A stretch of DNA of 64,000 bases from Primula veris (Eukaryota > Streptophyta > Magnoliopsida > Ericales > Primulaceae): NCBI GenBank assembly GCA_963682055.1, contig OY821751.1:496001-560000 (forward strand), read 5' to 3'. Under the pieces are notes generated by a model. That model did no database searches, was not told the origin of the DNA, and saw only the letters and a list, made by a program, of their open reading frames with translations. The position numbers and the translations under genes were made by a program. This document shows, piece by piece, positions 1 through 12,200 of the stretch. The first letter of the stretch is position 1. Every line of letters begins with the position of its first letter.

Positions 1-425
1 TGTTTCATGGACTATGTAAGTGTGGATTTGAGTCACGCATGGAGAGAGCAGAATATGGCTGCGGATAGGCTCACAAAATGGGGACTGAATAGTTGCTCAA
101 GAACTTATACGAGTATATATGAAATTCCTTCAAATGTGTTTGGAGCTATTTCTAGTGATAAGCAAGGGTTGGCAAATTTTAGAAGAAGAAAATGAAGAAT
201 GACTATAATGATGGACGTATCTGATAGAGCAGGATAAATGTTTCACGATGGTGGCTGCAAATAACAAGAATTGTTTTATTAAAATGGTGTTTTCCTTTTG
301 CTATGTTAGTCCTTTATAGTATGGTTGTAATTAGTCCTAAAATGTACTCTGGGTACGGTCCCAATTTTATTTTATTTGAATGGAAATGTCAAGTTTCTGG
401 GGTTAAAAAAAAAAGAAAAAAAAAG
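1..425 (+). mobile_element. 3' end of a LINE (RNase H tail, 3' UTR, poly(A))
   Basis: The reading frame at 7-195 is the C-terminal end of the RNase H-like domain found at the end of plant LINE ORF2. It has the HAWREQNMAADRLTKWG block, equivalent to the usual H-x-REAN-x-AD-x-LA motif. A stop at 193-195 is followed by an untranslated tail and an A-rich run at about 404-424 that marks the 3' end. The rest of the element lies left of the window, so target duplications cannot be checked. It sits upstream of, and in the same direction as, the first visible EMB506 exon, so it probably lies in an intron of that gene. It is not a close copy of the LINE at 30519-36299, because the RNase H tails differ. 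Confidence 0.7.
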
Positions 426-911
426 GGTATCCTGAGTAGTCTCATGATCTTTTCTTTTCCTAATGGTGAGAATTATAGTTTTAGACACTCTTTATACAAT
501 GTTATAAACCCTTATGTATTTTAAACCTTTTCCATTTTTGATATTGTTTCTGCTTATTTTTAATCCGAGTGGGAAATATTTATAAAAATAAATATACATG
601 CTAGATCATAAAAGGAAACTATCTGGATCGAATAATTGTTTGAATAAGATTCATGAATATCTCACTTTCAGAATAGGCTATGCATATGTATCTTACTATC
701 TATCATGTGAAATACTACTGGATATCAAGTGTCATCTTCTTGTCCTTTTGATTGTAGATGTGCTAGGGGGATAAATTAATTAAATTTGATTGAACCCGAG
801 CTGTTTTTGTATGTACATGAATTAGTCTCTCAACTCCATTCTTACCGCTAAATTGGATTATCATAGCCTTATATCTGATGTTGGGCCTTCTTGTTTTTTC
901 TTTTTTTACAG

Positions 912-3070
912 AGGTTGAGCAGCTTTTAGAACCAGAAGAAAGAGAAATTTTGCTTCAAAATGCGGCTCCTAACATGGCTAAGATATCAACAGTAAGCACT
1001 ACACCACTTCTTTTTTATGTGACTACTTTGGGTTGAAATTTGTAAGAAACACAGATCCACTGTAAAACAATCTCAACCGGATAGGGAGAAACTGAAGCAA
1101 TATAAATTAATAATTGGGACTAATTTCCTCCTGAATTAGATTTAATCAACTTTGAACACCTGGAAAAGGTATAGTAAAACAGAACTACGAGGAAATGAAA
1201 TGAGCTTATAAATTGATACTTAGGCCTTTTTGTTGCAGCTTATAAGCTTTGTTTTTCTCTTTTTTGCTTAAAGTTGGGCTGCATTTGGTTGGTCACCCTG
1301 AAAGCTGAGATTTCTATTTTTTGTCCTGAACAAACCTCAAGTATTAAGTATATGAAACTTAGCTTTTCTCAAAAGCTCAAAAGATCCAGCTCGTTTTATT
1401 AAGAGCTGCATCCAAACAATCTCTACGGCAAGTCTGGTTAGTGGAAAAGATGTGCTGAAGTAATGTGAAACTAGAATACGGAGTAGGCTAAAAGTTACTC
1501 AATTCCCTTCTTTTTTGTAGATGAATCATGGCCGACATAGTATGTGAATGAGTAATGTGTTTGTTAGTATTATTGCACATTTTAAGTTACCAGAGGCTCT
1601 TTTGATCTCAGGAAAAATGGGGCGCTCTCCATTCTCTTGCACTATCTGGGCAAATACCCCACATGGACATTTTACTTGCAAATGGAGTTAACATCAACCT
1701 TGTTGATAAGGTGAGAAGGAGAAAAATTACGATGAAAAATATGATACATGTACTTCTGCATGGAGTAACTTATTTTACAATTTCTCGTTTAATTCATCAG
1801 AATGGCCGAACAGCTCTGCATACTGCGGTAATGGGTAAAAAAGAAGCCGTCATTAGTCATCTTCTAAGAAAAGGGGCAAGTCCTCATGTTAGAGATCATG
1901 TAAGGCATAACTCCTTCATATTCTCCATTTGTTTATCTTTAATTTCCTTTTTCTTCTGGTTTATTTATTTATTTATTTATTATAGTTTAGTACCATGTAT
2001 TGTCACATGTATGCTGTACCCAATTCAGTACCTGTACACGCTATCAATTTTATACTGTTTAATAAAAAAAAATCAGTTTAATACAAGTTATGTTTTGGAT
2101 GGACACGGTATTATTCAGAGGTATTTCAATCACAAACGTTAGTCTAGGGTGCTAAATTGACAAAATCGTAGTAGATGATACTAATTTGAATACGTAACAT
2201 AGTACAAAATATTGAACCACAATAAATGCCAGTTTTCAACTTTGTGCACTTCTCTATTAGAAACAAAGTTTTAAAGTCATCGTCTAAACAGGATGGTGCT
2301 TCACCTCTACACTATGCAGTTCAAGTTGGGGCTCTGCAAACTGTGAAGATATTGATAAAATATAATGTTGATCTAAGCACCGAAGATAATGTGAGTTCAG
2401 TCTCCGTTTGGTATTTTTCTCTATTTTCTGTTGTTTTTGGCGCGTTTTTTTATTGGGTAATTACTTGTTTTTTGTGTGAAATGGTCTCTCTTGCAGGAAG
2501 GATGGACTCCATTACATATTGCAGTTCAGACAAGAAATAGAGACATAACAAAAGTCTTGTTAGTCAATGGAGCTGACAAGAACAGGAGAAATAAGGTAAG
2601 ACATCGTGAATCTACACATTTATAACGACTCTGTTTAGCTGCGGCTTTTAAGCTCAATAGTATTGAGTTAACCAGCTTTTTTTATTTTTGGCCTGAAAAA
2701 TCTAGAAGCTTCTTTAAGCTGTATAAGTCCAGTTTGTTTATTAGAAAGCTGCAGCTAAACAATGCGAGAGGTTGGTTTTCTAACACTTCTAGGCAGATAA
2801 GAGTCTGCGAGATAAGGCTGAGTTCAGCTTAGAACTCTGTTGTTTTTCTCGAGTTGAATACAGAAAAACTTAGCTCTTCAAGTCCTGATCTGATATCTTT
2901 ACGTTTTGGCTACTGCACCTTACTAGCAACAGATTGACTTTTATATCCTTTCTTTGTGTATGCAGAAAGGGAAAACACCGCTAGACTTAGCCTTGTGCTA
3001 CGGTAAAGACTTCAAATCATATGATCTTGCCAAGTTGCTAAAGGTTTTGCCAAATAACAGAGATTTCTAA
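912..3070 (+). CDS. EMB506: EMB506-type plastid ankyrin-repeat protein (3' six exons)
   Basis: Six exons in phase: 912-991, 1612-1710, 1801-1899, 2292-2390, 2497-2595, 2966-3070 (stop TAA 3068-3070). The first visible exon starts in phase (2 nt of a codon) and encodes the acidic LLEPEEREILLQNAAP segment. Four 99-bp exons each encode one 33-residue ankyrin repeat (for example GRTALHTAVMGKKEAVISHL and EGWTPLHIAVQTRNRDITKV). The last exon encodes the DFKSYDLAKLLK tail. The one-repeat-per-exon design and these motifs match Arabidopsis EMB506, a plastid protein that partners the ankyrin protein AKRP and is needed for embryo and plastid development. That role is family knowledge. The transit peptide and 5' exons are missing here and should lie left of the window, beyond the LINE. 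Two short MITE-like repeats sit in introns. Confidence 0.85.
1222..1428. repeat. MITE-like repeat, GTTTGG/GCAGCTTTTAAGC family
   Basis: Short imperfect inverted repeat in the first visible EMB506 intron. The left end is ggccttttt-gttgcagcttataagc. The right end has gagctgcatccaaacaat, the complement of the left type. The flanking TTA on the left would suit a PIF/Harbinger (Tourist-type) element, but the right flank does not clearly repeat it. Same family as copies at 2626, 19687, 20127, 21598, 44041 and others. Confidence 0.45.
2626..2767. repeat. MITE-like repeat, same family, in EMB506 intron
   Basis: The left end reads ctctgtttagctgcggcttt and the right end aaagctgcagctaaacaat, which are near-exact complements. 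The interior contains the family's ttaaccagctttttt and aagcttctttaagc words. It lies between EMB506 exons 2497-2595 and 2966-3070. Confidence 0.5.
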
Positions 3071-3500
3071 GCACCAGTATTGTTAGAATAATATTTTCCA
3101 GTCCATTACAGTGGTTCATCTTTAACAGCGGGGGGAAATTTTGATATTTAATTACTACCATTTTTTCCATCATTACCTGTGGAAAGCACTGATTTGCAAG
3201 CAGATTATTAGTCTCTTGCTTTGGTTTTTTTTTTCTTTCTGTTTTCTGTTTAACTTTTATGCCGAACCAGATTTTCCCGGCCAGCCTAAAAAGTTAAAAA
3301 GCTTTTTTTTCCTGTTGGATTCCTAGCCTAAAAAGATAATAGGATTTATAAGTAATTTGATTTCCAAAAAAAATCAAATAAACCAACTTATTTTTACCTA
3401 AAAGTTGAGGCAACATAAGCCCATAAACAGTTTTAAGTGGCATTGGCATAACTATTGTCAAGCTACTATACTACTTCCTTAGTAATTTATTGATGTTTCC

Positions 3501-3620
3501 TAGTGGAAAAAGCTTGATTCAAAGCTTGCTTTTTAGGCCGCAAAAAGGTTACACTGTTACGCTTTTAGCATATCTATTACAAAAACGCTTTAGGTAAGAT
3601 TTTGCTTTTTAAAACACCGA
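3501..3620. repeat. Dispersed repeat, copy 1 (second copy at 62674)
   Basis: Shares several blocks in the same order with 62674-62812: aaaaagcttgattcaaagct, ctttttaggccgc, the tat(c/t)tattacaaaaac / ctattgcaaaaacac pair, and tttttaaaacaccg. The two copies are 59 kb apart and diverged. No coding potential or clear ends are visible. The class is unknown, perhaps a SINE or MITE fragment. Confidence 0.45.
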
Positions 3621-3702
3621 TCGCAATTCAAGCCGAGTTTTGTTATTGTTTTAAGCACCAATACGTTTGTTTAGTAAACTTAATACTGATTTTTTTTTAG
3701 GT

Positions 3703-4065
3703 TAAATTATGGTTTAGTGACCTGGATTTTGGCCAATTTTAGGATAAGTGATGATCTAAATTTTTACAATTTCGGTTTTGTGACCTAAGTTTAACTTTTG
3801 TATTGTTTTAGTGACCTTGCGTCAATTCAGTGGACGGAATATGTTACACGTGCTATCACGTGCTCTCACGTCTGTTAACTAAAAAGGTAAAATTTGAGGG
3901 TATTTTAGTCCTTTTAGCAAAAAATATGTATTTTTTTCGAAAAATAGGATGGCAGGTCACTAAATTGCTAACAAAGTTAAACTTAGGTCATAAAACCGAA
4001 ATTACAAAAACTTATGCCACTTATCCTAAAATTGATCAAAACTCAGGTCACTAAAGTATAATTTA
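3703..4065. mobile_element. Foldback MITE with about 95-bp terminal inverted repeats
   Basis: The left arm (from taaattatggtttagtgacc) and the complement of the right arm (from taaattatactttagtgacc) match over about 95 bp, including the words caattttaggataagtg, aatttcggttttgtgacc and taagtttaac. The unmatched centre is about 150 bp and the element has no gene. Long arms on a short element suit a Mutator-like or foldback MITE. T-runs flank both sides, so a 9-10 bp target duplication cannot be fixed. Confidence 0.65.
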
Positions 4066-4292
4066 CTTTTTTTTTTTTTATTTGTTTATGATTCAGAGAA
4101 GCCTTTTTGAGTAACACTGACTTGGCCACTTGGGTATCCTATTTAGGATAAAATAAAATAAAAAAAATGGCTAAAAGAACAATAAAAACAAAACAAAGAA
4201 GACAACGAATAGAGATACAAAATGATAAATATGTCACAGAAACAAAGGTCTCATGGGCTGTCTATTGAAATTGAAAATAATATGCTCACCAA

Positions 4293-4700
4293 TCTATACT
4301 AATATTTTATGTTTAGGCCTCTTATGAAATTTTAAAACAAATTAATAATAACTAAAAACCCCTATAATTATATAAATTACAAAAATACTAAACACTTAAC
4401 TGCTCCATGTTTTAAATTTTAAAATAGGAAAAAATAACTTCTGTTCCTCTTATCTAATCTAACGTTTAATAATTAAAATCATAAACTACCATGCTTATTT
4501 CTCTCTCTTCTCTCCCTCTCTCCTGAAACGGGATTGCACTTTATTTTCATTGAAGAATTTGCTCTCTATTCTACAGGTACTATTTTGTTAATTTTTATGT
4601 AAGAATTGTATGTAGAAACTACTAATTAATTATTAATTTTGCAACCGGGTTATTATTAATTCAGTCGTTACACCACGTATCGCGTGAGTCCGTACACTAA
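4293..4700 (+). mobile_element. Non-autonomous Helitron, 408 bp
   Basis: Begins with TC after an A (a|tctatactaatattttatg), the typical plant Helitron 5' end. Ends with CTAA before a T (gtacactaa|t, CTAA at 4697-4700), preceded by a short hairpin cacg-tatcg-cgtg at 4674-4686 with a 10-nt spacer. The A/T insertion site, TC start, hairpin and CTRR end are all present, and there is no target duplication, as expected. The 408-bp interior is AT-rich and has no ORF, so it would need Rep/helicase supplied by another element. Confidence 0.6.
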
Positions 4701-5780
4701 TATTATATATGTCATCTTCTGTGACAACTGTTACATTTATATTATAGGAATAAAGATGAAATTGAATAATTGATAGTGTGATATAACAGATGGTCATGTC
4801 CCCCAAATTATTAAGTTTTTACTGTTTCTACACACTACAATATTTCACACTTTACAGATGAAAAAAGATAGGAGGGTTCTTATTTTGAAAGTTTTTAAAT
4901 TTGTTAAATTGTACCAATGTCACTAGTTGTGATTATCATCTTCAATAAAACCAAAACTAGTTCAAGATTTGGTTGATATTATAATTTTGAACTTTTCAAA
5001 CCAAAATAAGATCCAGATTTGATTAAAATTAGTAGACAATACCTACCTTTCCCCCCCTTTTTTTTTTTTTAGGTAAGCAAGTGTATAGTATAAAACTAAA
5101 ATCGAGACTTAATCAATATATCCAACGAATCTCAAAATAAACAATCCAAAACAACAATCTGCTCGCTCGAACAAAACAACCCAAGACAACAAACTGTATG
5201 GTACAACAAGACTAGTCATAGGAATAACCTGCTAAACTAGTCATACCTTTTCCCCTTTCATTCAATAGCCTGCTCTAACCGTCTAAATTACTCTTTCCGC
5301 TATCAGTTTTGTCAATCACAGTTTACGTACATCTCGATTAAATTACACATAAACTAACACAACTTATTGTTATGACCTCTATTTAAGTAATTATTACTTC
5401 AATTCTAATTAGTACTGGGACGAAATGTCGGCTCTATGCACATACATTGCTAAGATTCGATATAAAAACGATTCAGGGTTCAGATCACGACATCGTCGGC
5501 TCCAGTATATATTGATTTAGAAAGATTAAACTAAAATCTAAGAAATGGTGAAAGTAAAAAGGCAAAAAAAAGTTATTTTCAAAAAAATATTAAATAAACC
5601 CGTGAAACAACTAGGGCCCACATCCAGTTCATTTTTGTCCCCACTTTACACTTCTGCCCCCTCATATAATAATGTCCTTCACTTTATTCCCCCTTAAAAC
5701 CCAATTCAAACACCCTTTGTATACTTTTCTTGTACCCTTTTCTTTCCTCTCATTCTCTCACTCATCAAATTTCATACCCA
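4701..5780. other. Intergenic region and peroxidase 5' flank
   Basis: AT-rich sequence with no supported gene. A T/C homopolymer lies at about 5049-5071. A TATA-like stretch (tcatataataatg, near 5663) precedes the peroxidase start by about 110 bp and could be its promoter. An upstream in-frame ATG at 5730 exists, but the ATG at 5781 gives the proper signal peptide. Confidence 0.4.
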
Positions 5781-7691
5781 ATGGTAAAACAATTTTTACT
5801 TTTATCTTTACTATTACTATCACTCTTTTTACCTACCTCCATTTCCTTTCCCCTTACACTCACTCACTATGAAAAAACATGTCCAAAATTTGAAAAAATA
5901 GTACAAGAAACAATCACAAACAAACAAATAGTCTCCCCGACCACCGCGGCCGGTACCCTCCGCCTCCTTTTCCACGACTGCTTCGTGTCCGGTTGTGACG
6001 CCTCTGTTTTGGTCTCCACGACGCCGTTCTCCCTCTCAGAGCGTGACTCTCTCCCTAACCTCTCTCTCCCGGGAGACTCATTCGATGCAGTAGTTCGTGC
6101 CAAGACCGCCCTGGAGCTGGAGTGCCCCGGGACGGTCTCCTGCGCGGACATACTAGCATTGGCCGCCCGTGACCTAGTGGTCATGATGGGCGGCCCTTTC
6201 TACGCCGTCAGATTCGGCCGCCTAGACGGCCGAATATCTAAGGCCGCACTTGTTGCGCCTAACATACCCAAGACAAACGCGTCGATCACGGATCTTATAA
6301 AGTTATTCGCCTCGAAAGGGTTTAGTATACAGGTAAGGAAGTTCATAAATACCTAATACTATTTTAGCAGATCATTAATTGTTTACTATTGTTAATTTCT
6401 ACTTTATGTTTTAATAGAAAAAAGGTCGGCACGTATATTTAATTTTGGTGCCAACGGTCACAAATAAACTTTATATATAGCATGGTGTTATATAATTCAT
6501 TATTCAATTTTATCTCATCTACTTTGGTATAAAAGTACAAATAAACTTATTAAACCGAGCATTTATAAGAGTGTAATATTGTTCTAACGAAATAATTGTT
6601 ACACAGAGAGTGCTACACATATTATTAGGGCTGGATTCGGTCCGGTCCGGTTCAGTTTTTGGCAAAACCAAAACCGAGCATATTTTTCGGTTCGGTTTTT
6701 TTCGGTTTTGGTCTTTTTATTTTTTGTACCGACCGGACCGGTTTTTCCGGTCCAGTTTCGGTTTTATTTTTGATTTTTCGGTCTTTTACGGTCTTTTTCG
6801 GTCTTTTTCGGTTCGGTTTTATTGAAAACCAAAACCGACCCGAATTTTTTTCAGTTTTTCGGTTTCAGCCTTTTTCGGTTTGGTTATCGGTTCGGTTCGG
6901 TTTTTCCGGTTTTTCGCTCGGCCCTACGTATTATATCACAAAACTCAACAAGAAACTCATTATGAACACTGTTTTATAGTCAAAGCAGGATTATAATAGA
7001 ATAAAAACGTAAAAAAATTAAATGACATTTTTTTTATCAGTTTACATTGTACCTTTTTATATGCTATTATACATGTTTTATTTTTTAGAAAGCAAAGATA
7101 TTATATCTTTTTTGTTGTTGGTTAAGTTTCTTTTATTGATATTTGCAAGAAATTGTAATTATGTGTATTATTTTTCCAAATTTAAACAGTTCGAACCTAC
7201 AATAATTATAGTACATGAATTTAAACCATTAGCTGAATTATATAGTACATGAATTTATACAGGAAATGGTTGCCCTGAGTGGGGCCCACACCATCGGACT
7301 CGCTCATTGTACTGAAATCAGTTCCGCGATATTCAACTTCAGCAAAACTTCCCTCTCCGACCCCACCATGAATCCTCGGTACGCAGAGGGGCTCAGAAAA
7401 GCCTGCTCCGCGTACCAGACTGACAAGTCTCTGTCTGTCTTTAACGACATTATGACGCCAAGACAGTTCGACAATGTCTATTTTCAAAACTTGCAAAAAG
7501 GGTTGGGCTTGTTGAAGTCTGACCGAAAGTTGTACGGCGATACGAGGACCAGGCCGTATGTAGATACGTACGCAAAGAACGAGACAGCTTTTTTCGAGGC
7601 GTTTAGACGGGCAATGGAGAAGCTTAGTGAAGTCGGAGTGAAGACGGGACGGGATGGAGAGATTAGGCGAAGGTGTGATGCTATTAATTAA
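5781..7691 (+). CDS. Class III (secretory) peroxidase, PER41/63/65-like
   Basis: Two exons, 5781-6332 and 7263-7691, joined in phase 0 (..FSIQ|EMVALSG..), give 326 residues, the usual family length. Residues 1 to about 22 are a leucine-rich signal peptide. Distal heme-pocket residues lie in RLLFHDCF and the proximal heme His in VALSGAHTIGLAHC. All eight conserved cysteines are present (TCP, HDC, GCD, ECP, SCAD, AHC, KAC, RRC). The NETAFFEAF and AMEKLSEVGVKTGRDGEIRR stretches fit the Arabidopsis PER41/63/65 clade. The enzyme oxidises phenolic substrates with H2O2 in the cell wall or apoplast (family knowledge). The 930-bp intron carries a MITE. Exon 1 is GC-rich compared with its surroundings. 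No lesion is seen and the gene looks functional. Confidence 0.93.
6626..6926. mobile_element. hAT-type MITE in the peroxidase intron
   Basis: A 301-bp element starting tagggctgg and ending cggcccta, with the interior built from repeats of cggttcggttttt. It is flanked by an 8-bp near-duplication, catattat (6618-6625) and cgtattat (6927-6934), 7 of 8 identical. These ends, the CGGTT repeats and the 8-bp target duplication are typical of hAT-derived MITEs. Open frames over it are repeat artefacts. Confidence 0.7.
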
Positions 7692-9200
7692 TAAGCACAA
7701 TATTTGTTTTGGTTGCTACTAATCTTGTGATTAGTTGAAGAATTACTACAAATCTATATGTCCGACTAAAATGCATGAAATCACGTATTGGTTAATAGAC
7801 TCAATTTACTTTATTTGTAGAAAGGTATAGATTTATATTTTATAGTACTGATATTCAAGATTCATGATAATATTTGGGTGCAACATTATTTTAGTTTAGC
7901 TTTCAATAAAAATCTATAGTATTGAGATCTGTGTTTTATTTTTGTTTTGTTTCAACTTTCAATTATAAGCTTATAAACTTGTTTCAACCTATTGTTTTAT
8001 CTTAAAATCAAAACTTATAAACTTGTTATGTCTAATTTTTTTTTTTTTCTAAACTCAGCTAGTCTTGATTCATGTTAGCTAATGGCTACAGTTTCTAAAT
8101 AAAGTTTTACAAAACTATATTATAATTGGTTATATAATACTACTATAGAGTTTGTATCATTTCAAATACCTTTATAGTTAATAATTATGACAATAAAAAA
8201 CGCATGGTTTTGTTCATTTCAAAGTAGTAATGGTTTTGTTCATTGTTTTAAGCTATTTATCATAATATATACTCCATTTTTTGTATCATTTGATTGTTTT
8301 TTTATGTTGTTAGCTATATCAGAAACGTCGTCGGAACATGTTTATAAGCTGCAGTTAAGAGTCCGAGACATAAAACAGACTTTTTGCTTAGAGCTATGGA
8401 TCAAAAATAGAGTGGCAAATTAGGAAACCAATTAAAAAGGGGGTAAAACTAGACAATTCACTATTTCAATAATTGAATTTAATGACTGTTCATCTGAGAT
8501 TATTGTGAACAATAATGGTGTTAGCCTGCTTTTTTTCATTTTGTATATTAGTTTACTATTATGTCATGCATAGTTGATAGGCTTTTGATTTATGCAAACG
8601 TCTTTTAATTAATACATACGGTAATGGTACAAATCACGCCACGTAATAAAACTCAACCTATTGTTAGGCATCTTTACAACTGCAATTGCCAACTCATAAT
8701 TGGCACTTTTAGCCCATCCTATGTTAGAGCAAGTGCTGTAAAATCCCTATTTAAATTATGGAAAACCTTAGGCCTGTCATAAAACTAAACATTTTTGCAA
8801 TAAAAATCTTGTTACTTTACTCTGTACAAACCAAAACAAAAAGACAATATTCAATAGAATATCACACATTAATATTTAGTCAATCAGTAGAATATTACAG
8901 CTTTTCCTGGGACATTTATTTACACTTCATGACAAGATAGAAAAAAAAACAGTAAAACACTATAAAAGACAACAAAATATGTACATATTTCACATAATTT
9001 GATAACTATTTACATTTGTTATATAGAAAGGATTCGTTTGCGTCCCAATATGAAGTCAATCCGTAAGGCATGTGGGTATTTGGTTACGCACTGAACGAGT
9101 TTTGATTCCTGTATTATAAACACATAAAAGGAAGAAATGAGGGGTAGTTTGGCAATGAAATTAGTTAGTTTTAAGCAATTTATCAGATATAAGTTAAAAC
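7692..9200. other. Intergenic between convergent peroxidase and CREG-like genes
   Basis: Contains the 3' flanks of two convergent genes. AT-rich, with no supported coding frame, RNA gene or well-bounded repeat. A gcttataaactt/caacctattgtttt pair near 7960-8010 looks like a local duplication. Confidence 0.4.
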
Positions 9201-12200
9201 TCACATGTTAGCCTTTAGGTATTGTTCAACAGTTAGAGGTTTAGGGCCACCAAACCAGTTAATCATAAATATGTCTTCAATTTCTAGTTTAAAGATCTGG
9301 AAGTTGTGATGCTTGGGCCAATCTGTAAATAAATAATGCAATTCATGAGGAAACATAACGAAAACGCAAGAAATAACACGTCTTAACAAAAAACTATTCA
9401 AGTATATGACTACACATTACAGAATCAAAACCTTGTTGAGTTAAATCTTTAAAGCTCAGTTCTTTTCTTTTTTCGCCTACGAGCTGGAATGCATTAGGTA
9501 TTTTAGCTTAAAAGCTGAAATGATCTGTTTTTTTCTTCGAAACACTGGAAGATTTAAGCTGGACAAAACCTTATTAAATAATAAAAGAAAATTCAGCATG
9601 CTTAAGAAAACTGCAACCAAACAACGCCTATGCTTTTACATAAGCAGAAAAGCATTGGCATGCAGTAAATTGCCAAAGTTCACTCATTTAGATAAAAAAA
9701 AAGTTACCAGATAACAGTTATAAATTGAATAAGCAGAAAACTATTGACATGCAGTATGTACCGTATACTTGTTGTGTATAACATTTTAACCAAGAAATTA
9801 GAGAATACTACCTTTCATCTCGGGGTGCTTTGTGAATAAAGCAACTTGAGCGAACTTGGCTTCTGAGTTGTTCACCTCAAGTACCTTCAACTAAAACCCA
9901 TATACAAACATTTATTTAGAATAAGCAAGCGAAACACAGGTTGACCACAAAAACATGTCGAAAGAAACTCATCATAATTCGTGAGGAAAGTAAAACTTAA
10001 ATTGCAAGTCCATCTATTCAAGGACTTTTCAAGGCAAAAGCTGCAGAAAAGCTCAGCCAAGAAAGGCCTATAAGGGTTACGAAAATAAAATGGAATACAT
10101 GATTCGTTCCTAATCAGGAAAAGAATTACAAAAAATCAAGCTCAAAGCTTTTAGCCTTTCACGCATATAAACCAAAATATCTCAGTTTTTAGCAAGTTAA
10201 GCAAAATCGGTCTAACACACTACATTTAAAGCACAAAAGCAACAAAAGTATATTAAAAGATGGAACCAAAGAAGGCCCTAATTTCAAATGAAATAATAGA
10301 CCAACCTTTCCTGTCAGAGTGATCTTAGAACAAGCAGGGTTTTCAGGATCTTTTTTCCCACAAGTACCAACTGGGTACTCACTGATCGTTAACGAAGATC
10401 TCTGGTCTTTTAAAGCATTACTAGCCGTAGGATCAAGTGTTGTCAAATAGAAATATGGAATTCCGAGGCCCTTTCCAGGTACCCCGTCGCTAAAAGAAAC
10501 CACATTCCTGGAAAAAAAAGTCTGTAAGTAAATATGATTTGGAAAACTTTCACTTTTTTGTTTTTTTCTGTATCAAAAATGTAAAACCCAAAACTGCCGA
10601 GTGAACAACAAACATGAACTTTCGGACTGGTCAAGGTGGACGATAATTCGTGTTCATCATTAAAATTAAAGGTTGAAAATTTCTTCATATAGAACTTTCA
10701 TTAAGAACTTTACATAGAGCACAAATTTGGACTTCATTAAGATTTTGGCTTGTTACTACTGTAGTAGATCAAGGACCTAAGTCGATAACCCCAAACTCAA
10801 AAGTAGCAGAGTATTTTAAGTAAGATGTTTATGTTTATAAATATCACTTTTTTTCTGTATCGAAACCAACAACATTGGAAACAGAAGCAGAAAAAAATCG
10901 GGGTAAGGAACAAATACTAGCTTGTTTGACTTAAAATCACATTGGTCATGGTAGACGGTTCATTTCTTAGCATTCAACATTAAAATCAAAAAGAAGGGTC
11001 AAAAGTTCTCAAGATAAATTTCACTGAAGACCTTACATATGCAGTAAAGCGGAGTTAAATATGATCAGGAGTTGGGTTACTCTCGATCGACGACTTAAGT
11101 TTATAACTCGAGATATGGTAAACATAGCATAAACTATAATTATCATAAATGGTAAAATGAGATATGGTGAACTTACCCAAAAGGTGCTCCTCCTAAATCG
11201 CTTGAGATAGTACTGCAGATAACATAAGTTTCAGATTAGCCCTCTAATTTATTTTTTGAAAATATTTATCAAGGATACATCTCATAACAAATGGAAGCTT
11301 TAAATTCTCAAAATGAAGTGCTTTCTTATAAACCACTACTAGAAAAGTTATACACTCTTATGCTGCCTTAGTTTCTCCACCTAAGTGCTTATCGCTATTC
11401 CTCGGCATCTCGTTGTTGATGGTATGCTGTTATTAATATATGAACTTAAAAAGAGTTTATATAAAGTGTAATTTATAAGTAAAGTGGTGCTAAACATGAC
11501 TAGAATTTAAAACCCTTCTATAACCTATCACACAAAACAACTTGACTTGTGTCTACAGTGATGGCTTATTCATTGCAACTTTTAAGCTCACATGATTTGT
11601 TTCTCCATGACCGCAACTTAAAAGCTAGTTTTTTCTTAAATGAAAAGGCTGAGCTTAAAGGGGGATGAACCATCCTTCTTCAGTTTTCCCAACATCAAAT
11701 AAGCAAACAAAATTGTTAAGTAAATAAGCATAGGTTATTTGCCTAAAAGATGCAGATTGTGGCCAAAGAAGCCAACAACCAAGCGGTTCTTAACGAATTG
11801 GTTACTTGAAAAAGCGGTGATACTACCGCTAACTGAACACCAAATTTAACAGCTACAAACATCGTTCTCCTCTTCAACATTTGTCTATTGATGAGTTTTA
11901 ATATCTCTTAAAGCCCAAATAGATAACTGTGAAAGATAATTAAGTATCGGACTATGTACTAACTGGTCATTTGCCCTAAGAAAAACAACAAAACTTTCCT
12001 GAGCTTAAACCTGTATTTTTGTTTTTGGTTAGGAATTGGTATAATTTGATGCAGCATCATTGAGTATCGGCGATAAAGACAGAGAAATAAAAAGAGACAG
12101 CATCATTGAGCATCTGCGCCTAATCTTAAAATAGATTTTTAACATGGTTTTCCGATAATTAAGTCTCAAACTATAAACTAATTACTAAATGATCATTTCC

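Noticed and set aside
5730..5780. Upstream in-frame start for the peroxidase
   Set aside because: The extra 17 residues precede a complete signal peptide that starts at 5781, so the downstream ATG fits the family better.
6610..6979. Two overlapping frames (71 and 106 codons) rich in Phe, Gly and Ser
   Set aside because: They are translations of the cggttcggttttt repeats of the hAT MITE and have no protein homology pattern.
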